DNA from: Tissierellia bacterium
GTDB lineage: Bacteria; Bacillota; Clostridia; Tissierellales; Peptoniphilaceae
Direction of reading: 5' to 3'
Length of the DNA stretch: 37,147 nt
NCBI GenBank assembly: GCA_012728335.1
Contig: JAAYFG010000117.1
Location: 1-37,147 of the forward strand
This document shows, one piece after another, positions 32,790-37,147 of this stretch. Under the pieces are notes generated by a model. It did no database searches. It was not told where the DNA came from and worked only from the letters and a program-made list of their open reading frames with translations. Made by a program: the position numbers and the translations under genes. Position 1 is the stretch's first letter, and each line of letters begins with the position of its first letter.

Positions 32790-33782
32790 CCTTTCAAAGT
32801 TTTCCTTTGGAATTTGAAGTGTAATCCTTGCTCCTCCCATAGAAGACTTCCCATTAGATACTTCTATATTCAATCTCTCACACAAAACTTTTACTATATA
32901 AAGCCCCATACCTGTCGAGTTTAAATTATCTGATTTCTCTCCAGTAAAACCCTTGTCAAACACTCTATTTAACTCGTATTCCTTAAATCCACTCCCATTG
33001 TCTTCAATAGTCAATACAGACTTTGTTTCAAATTCCTCTGATGCAAATACGAGTTTAGGACTATCTTTAACATATTTTATTGAATTGCTAATTATTTGGC
33101 TTAATATGAAGACAAACCATTTTTTATCAGTTAAAATATAATTTTCAAGCTCACTCTTTTCTATGCCAAATCCATTTTCAAGAAGAGAAACTCTATTCTG
33201 AAGAATTGCACTATTGACTAAATCTTCTATAGAATGTTCCTTAATATGATAGTCTTTCTCTAAATTTTCTAATTTTGCAAGATAAAGGGCTTGTTCTATC
33301 AAATTTGAAATAAGTTCAGTCTGAGAAAGTATCTTTCTATTAAACTCTGTTTTATTATTACTGCTAATCAAATTTATAGTAGCAAGTGGATTTTTAATCT
33401 CATGAATCATTATTTCAATATAATCTCTATAAATTTCTTTTTCAATTCTTTCGTAATTGACTTCTTCCGCCATTGACTTGCTCATCCTATTAATGATTTT
33501 AAGCCAATTATCATCGATTAATTTCTCAAATACAAGTTGTGGAAAAAGGTATTTCTTATCTAATGAGTCTATCAGTCTATTGTATTTTTCAAACCTTTTT
33601 TTGACTATAATATAGTCAATACAATAATATACTCCAATAAAAAGTGTATATCCTATGATGAAGACTAAAAGGAGAAATGGTCTTATCTCATATTGAAACA
33701 TAATTATGGAAAAAATAGTCAATATCACTAGGTAGATTACTAAATCAGGTATCTTTTTCTTAAAGTACATAAGTTTATTCAT
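32781..33782 (-). CDS. BceS-type intramembrane-sensing histidine kinase
   Basis: A 333-residue kinase with two adjacent TM helices (about 13-31 and 34-55) and almost no extracellular loop, the hallmark of BceS kinases that sense through the partner permease. Phosphoacceptor motif MIHEIKNPLATINLIS is near residue 127, N box LSQIISNSIKYV near 228, G1 box IEDNGSGF near 257, F box and G2 box FDKGFTGEKSDNLNSTGMGLYIVK near 270-295. It starts in an ATGA overlap with the original end of the regulator gene, so the nonsense mutation upstream could weaken its translational coupling. Confidence 0.94.
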   Translation of the reverse strand: MNKLMYFKKKIPDLVIYLVILTIFSIIMFQYEIRPFLLLVFIIGYTLFIGVYYCIDYIIVKKRFEKYNRLIDSLDKKYLFPQLVFEKLIDDNWLKIINRMSKSMAEEVNYERIEKEIYRDYIEIMIHEIKNPLATINLISSNNKTEFNRKILSQTELISNLIEQALYLAKLENLEKDYHIKEHSIEDLVNSAILQNRVSLLENGFGIEKSELENYILTDKKWFVFILSQIISNSIKYVKDSPKLVFASEEFETKSVLTIEDNGSGFKEYELNRVFDKGFTGEKSDNLNSTGMGLYIVKVLCERLNIEVSNGKSSMGGARITLQIPKENFERQL

Positions 33783-34432
33783 ATCCTATACCCCTGTTTT
33801 GGAACAGTCACTATATATTCATCTATGCCTATTGAACTTAATTTTTTTCTAATTCAAGAAATATTTACTGAAAGAGTATTATCGTCTACGAAGTTTTGAT
33901 TATCCCATAAGTATTCAATCAACTCTATTCTAGATACTATCGCCTTAGGACTGTCTAACAAATAAGCGAGTATAAGCGTTTCAGTATACGTTAGAAACAC
34001 CTCTTCTCCATTGTATTGGACAGTATTAGTCCTTATATTAAGAGATACATCTTTATAAGTCTTCACACTATCATCAGTTTTATGCTCTAATATCCTTTTT
34101 ATCCTAGCTAGTAATACTCCACTGTGATACGGTTTCTTAATATAATCATCTGCTCCTAGAGAAATCCCCGTTATTTCATCTATATCGGAAACTCTTCCTG
34201 TAATAATAATTATAGGGATGTTTTTTCTGGATTTAATTCCATTACATATTTCAAATCCATTGGCATTTGGAAGATTAATATCTAATAGAATCAGATTCAC
34301 ATCATTATTTAAAAGAATGTCCTCATAATCATTGCCATTTGACACATAGCAAATATATCCATTGTTTTCCAACAGTTTTACTAGTTCATCTCTCATGGAG
34401 ATATTGTCTTCAATAATCAAAATCTTTTTCAT
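33779..34432 (-). pseudogene. OmpR/BceR-type response regulator, interrupted by an in-frame TGA
   Basis: The receiver domain is intact: IIEDN with Asp 9, phosphoacceptor Asp 51 in LLDINLPN, Thr 78 and Lys 100 (YIKKP). The winged-helix DNA-binding domain begins near residue 124 (DVSLNIRTNTVQYNGEEVFLT), but TGA at 33854-33856 stops the frame after TLSVNIS. Beyond it the frame continues IRKKLSSIGIDEYIVTVPKQGYRI and ends in an ATGA overlap with the kinase gene. NIS-R-IRKKL is the normal recognition helix, so the stop replaces an Arg codon. The truncated 192-residue product lacks part of the recognition helix and the wing and should not bind DNA. Start at 34432 gives the canonical N-terminus; TTG and ATG alternatives lie upstream. 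Confidence 0.92.
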
Positions 34433-34470
34433 CTCTACCATTTCCAATCTATATGCTAAAATCCTTCATA

Positions 34471-35214
34471 TTATCTCTCATCATTTGAATTAATGCTATC
34501 TAAAAATTTACTATTACTTTCATGAACTACCTTGATACTATCGTCTTCAATGTCGATTGAATTACCACAGAGTAATTTTTCTAAATAGTTCTTATTGCTT
34601 TTTACTATGTCTGCGTTTTCAACTTCAGTATGACCACCAATAAAAATATCTGCATCTAATTCTAAATATTTTCTTAAAGTGTCGATATAGCCTTTAATAT
34701 CTTCAAATTGTATAAAAGGAATAGGGTACTCAATATTATCTCCAGCATACAATACATTATCTACTCTATCAAATATAGAAATACTATCTACTGAATGCCC
34801 TGGACTGTGAAATATTTCTATCCCTTCTGAAAAGGTAATTTTCTCTTTGAAAGTCATATTTGGAACTACTAATTTTCTAAATCCTCTTTTAAGTCTCGAA
34901 TGTTCTTTCAAGAAGTGCTCTCCATTTTTAAGGATGTCTTCCTTACATTTTTCATGGCTAATAATTAAATTATCTTCAAAATAGGAATTGCCCCAAATAT
35001 GATCCCAATCACTATGGGTATTGATGACTATCTTCTTCTTATTTCCAAAGTGCTCTATAAGATAATCTTCTATAGCTATCATTGGATCTTCGCCTAGATA
35101 TGTATCCACAATAAAATATGTGCCTATAGTATTTATTACATAGACATTGGTAGGCATTTCCAGATCATAAAAAGTGAAAAGTATCCCTCTGCTTCCAACA
35201 ATTTGAACGTCCAT
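34471..35214 (-). CDS. Metallo-beta-lactamase-fold hydrolase upstream of the Bce-type regulator
   Basis: A 247-residue metallohydrolase. It has the metal site THSDWDHIWGN near residue 66, the second His in SPGHSVDS near 133, GDNIEYPIPF with the bridging Asp near 154, and GGHTEVEN with the last His near 193. The fold covers lactamases, glyoxalase II and many other hydrolases, so the substrate is open. AGGAGG-like GGGAGGA precedes the ATG. It ends 38 bp before the response regulator on the same strand, so it is probably co-transcribed with the Bce two-component genes. It has no signal peptide and acts in the cytoplasm. Confidence 0.85.
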   Translation of the reverse strand: MDVQIVGSRGILFTFYDLEMPTNVYVINTIGTYFIVDTYLGEDPMIAIEDYLIEHFGNKKKIVINTHSDWDHIWGNSYFEDNLIISHEKCKEDILKNGEHFLKEHSRLKRGFRKLVVPNMTFKEKITFSEGIEIFHSPGHSVDSISIFDRVDNVLYAGDNIEYPIPFIQFEDIKGYIDTLRKYLELDADIFIGGHTEVENADIVKSNKNYLEKLLCGNSIDIEDDSIKVVHESNSKFLDSINSNDER

Positions 35215-35439
35215 ACTATTCCTCCCATACTAATAGTATATATTATACCCATAAACATCAAATTCGTCCTCCAAAGAAATCATCAAATGTTTTTATAATG
35301 ATTCATCTTAACTGACTCATATATCGGTTTAAAACTGCTTTTGTTTTAATGTAAGGAATTTATATGTACTATCAATTCTAATCGTTTCTACTGTAGTGTA
35401 CATTCGTTTTTTGCCACTCCTTATCTATAGTTATATTAA

Positions 35440-35477
35440 AATAAGAAATGAGAGACTACTGTCTCTCATTTCTTATT
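35440..35477. terminator. Terminator after the SLH surface protein gene
   Basis: AATAAGAAATGAGAGAC (35440-35456) and GTCTCTCATTTCTTATT (35461-35477) form a perfect 17-bp stem with a 4-nt loop, 17 bp after the surface protein's stop. The rest of 35215-35439 holds only a promoter-like TATAAT for the metallohydrolase gene. Confidence 0.85.
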
Positions 35478-35493
35478 TATTTAATGCACAGTT

Positions 35494-37147
35494 TTATTTA
35501 GTAACACTTCCTGGATTGCTAGAAGAATTTGAACTGCTCCATTCTTTCTCTAATGCCACCCAATCTCTTACTGATAATAATTTAGTCCAAGTTTCTCTAT
35601 ATGATTTATTTGTTCTCTCATACTCATGTGAGTTTGTAGCTTCTTGGATTTGTGCATAATACCATTCATTGCTATCTGCATTGTCTGGCCATCTCTTCAT
35701 ATCATCTAATAATCTTTCTTTATGTGGAGTTCTTTCTAATATTGAATTCACTAAAGTTGCTGCTTCAGCTCTAGTTATTACTTGATTTGGTTTGAAGCTT
35801 CCATCTGGATAACCATTGATTAATCCATGAGATGCTAATTTTTCTATAGCATTTTATGCCCAATTTCCTTTTATGTCTGTGAATTTATTATTAGTTAAGT
35901 TTCCATTATCTGATAAGAATCTTGAAGCCATTGTAGCAAACTCACCTCTTGTTATGCTTGCGTCTGGCTTAAAGCTGCCATCTGGATAACCATTAATTGC
36001 TCCTGCTTTATTCATTGTTGATATTGCATTATTATACCACCCTGAACTCAGTACATCACTAAAATCATTTTCTGAACTCCAATATCTATCTCTAGAATCT
36101 TCTGTCATCATTCTGAAGAATATTGTTGTTACTTCTGCCCTAGTGATTTCACCTTGTGGTCTTACAGTTCCATCTGGATATCCTACCATATAAGCATAGT
36201 GGTTTTCTTTATCAAAATCTCCACCCCAAATCCATGGATATGTTGGTGGTGTAACTACTTCAATTTCTCTATCCGGAACATCCTTACCATCTATCTTACC
36301 GATATTCTTAACTATATCACCACGTTTAGCCGTATCATTTACTTTAACTTCAATAGTCATTGTAAATGTTTCACCAGATTTTATTTCAGGAACTATATAT
36401 TTTATTACATTTCCATTAACAGTTGCAGTTCCACCATCAGATAGTGTTACCTTAACAACGTCTAATTGACTTGGAACGTCGTCATAAAATACAACGCTCT
36501 TAGTTACAATATCCCCTGTATTAGTTGCTGTTAATGTGTATGTGAATTCATCCCCTACATCTACTGTATGATTCTTGTCAATATTAGACTCTTTTTTAAG
36601 TTCAAGTTCAGCAACATCAATCTCCGGTCCTGGTATTTCTTCTCCATCAACTAATACTACGTTCTTGAAACTTTGTCCTTTAACCGCTGTCTGATTAACT
36701 ACTACTTCTATCGTTAATCTAAATTGATCACCAGGATTTAGTTCAGAAATAGTGTGTTTTATTTTGTTACCCGCTCCACTATATGCAGTTTCAGGATCAA
36801 CACTTACTATATCTAATTGACTTGGAACATCATCTGTAATTTCTATATTACTTACTTTATACTTAGTGTTATTTACAACGTCTATATAGTATTTAAACTT
36901 TTGTCCCACTCTTACTGCTTCTGTAACATTTCTATTTTCGTCGGTAGTAAGATTTGTCGTCTTAGTTGTTTCTGCACTTCCTACTGTTATTTCTTCTGTA
37001 ACTGGTTCATCTGGTGTAATTTCTTTACCAGGATCTTCTGGATCTGTTCCTTTTATTGTTGCTGTGTTCGTATATTTACCTACTTTTGCATCACTCTTTA
37101 CTACTGCTGTAATAACTAGTTCTACTTTTTCAGTTCCTTTTAACTCA
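35494..37147 (-). pseudogene. Surface protein with DUF11-type repeats and three SLH domains; in-frame TAA in SLH3; N-terminus beyond the edge
   Basis: The frame is open to the right edge and the N-terminus is missing. It encodes DUF11-like beta repeats (each with a GQKFKYYIDVVNNTKYKVSNI- or GDEFTYTLTATNTGD-type core and a GxEIxxPExxV-type linker), then three SLH domains near 36230-35700 (YPDGTVRPQGEITRAEVTT; YPDGSFKPDASITRGEFAT; YPDGSFKPNQVITRAEAAT). SLH domains anchor proteins to pyruvylated wall polymers. TAA at 35854-35856 interrupts SLH3 exactly between GNWA and NAIEKLASHGLING, where the consensus is HWA-x-xAI. The frame then runs on to TAA at 35494 with a Ser/Asn-rich tail. Truncation would leave two SLH domains and might abolish anchoring. 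Confidence 0.92.

Noticed and set aside
1..37147. Genetic code reassignment (TAA or TGA read as an amino acid)
   Set aside because: Two different stop codons are involved, and intact genes nearby end properly at TAA and TGA (for example 7519 TGA, 29745 TAA).
1..37147. tRNA, rRNA, CRISPR array, insertion sequence or prophage
   Set aside because: No cloverleaf, rRNA-like stretch, regularly spaced repeats, transposase or integrase could be seen on either strand.

Overview
The window looks like chromosomal DNA from a low-GC, Gram-positive, anaerobic peptide- and amino-acid-fermenting bacterium of the Clostridia/Tissierellia type. The evidence is AT-rich composition, strong AGGAGG-type ribosome sites, three T-box leaders, rubrerythrin, an NhaC antiporter, several peptidases and an S-layer-type protein. 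I see no rRNA, tRNA, CRISPR array, phage module or insertion sequence. Most genes lie on the minus strand.

Layout from left to right. 1-7.3 kb (minus): an iron(III)/aminoethylphosphonate-type ABC transporter (binding protein, fused permease, ATPase), a DUF3841 protein, three unrecognised small membrane proteins and the lipid II flippase MurJ, which runs off the left edge. 7.5-11.7 kb: M18 aminopeptidase, a YitT-family protein and undecaprenyl-diphosphatase UppP as one unit, then a second YitT paralogue. 11.75-14.5 kb: rubrerythrin, then a plus-strand ECF sigma factor with its DUF4179 partner behind an ECF-type promoter, and a DUF4177 protein. 14.6-18.6 kb: a HAD phosphatase broken by an in-frame stop, then a TrpXYZ-type ABC transporter behind a T-box whose features point to tyrosine. 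18.7-20.05 kb (plus): two tandem TPM-domain proteins. 20.08-23.0 kb: a polar amino acid ABC transporter behind two tandem T-boxes that are near-copies of each other with compensatory base changes. 23.3-27.5 kb: an amidohydrolase, a MalY-type PLP enzyme, a small membrane protein and NhaC, preceded by a good sigma-54 (-24/-12) promoter match. 27.7-29.5 kb: oligoendopeptidase PepF, with a 26-residue membrane micro-ORF divergent to it. 29.8-35.2 kb: a BceRSAB-type antimicrobial-peptide sensing and efflux module with a metallo-beta-lactamase-fold gene upstream. 35.5 kb to the right edge: a DUF11-repeat/SLH surface protein.

Two functional themes stand out. One is capture and breakdown of peptides and amino acids: PepF, M18, M20, MalY, two T-box-controlled importers and NhaC. 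The other is the cell envelope and undecaprenyl lipid cycle: MurJ, UppP, the Bce module, the ECF sigma unit and the SLH protein.

The most unusual observation is that at least three genes, probably four, carry one in-frame stop codon followed directly by the rest of the expected protein in the same frame: HAD phosphatase, OmpR-type regulator, SLH protein, and probably the 3' end of the transporter ATPase. All four stops can be explained by a single C-to-T change on the coding strand (CAA to TAA three times, CGA to TGA once). This may be real gene decay, a deamination-type artefact, or a live population with suppressible stops. The second highlight is the tandem T-box leader.
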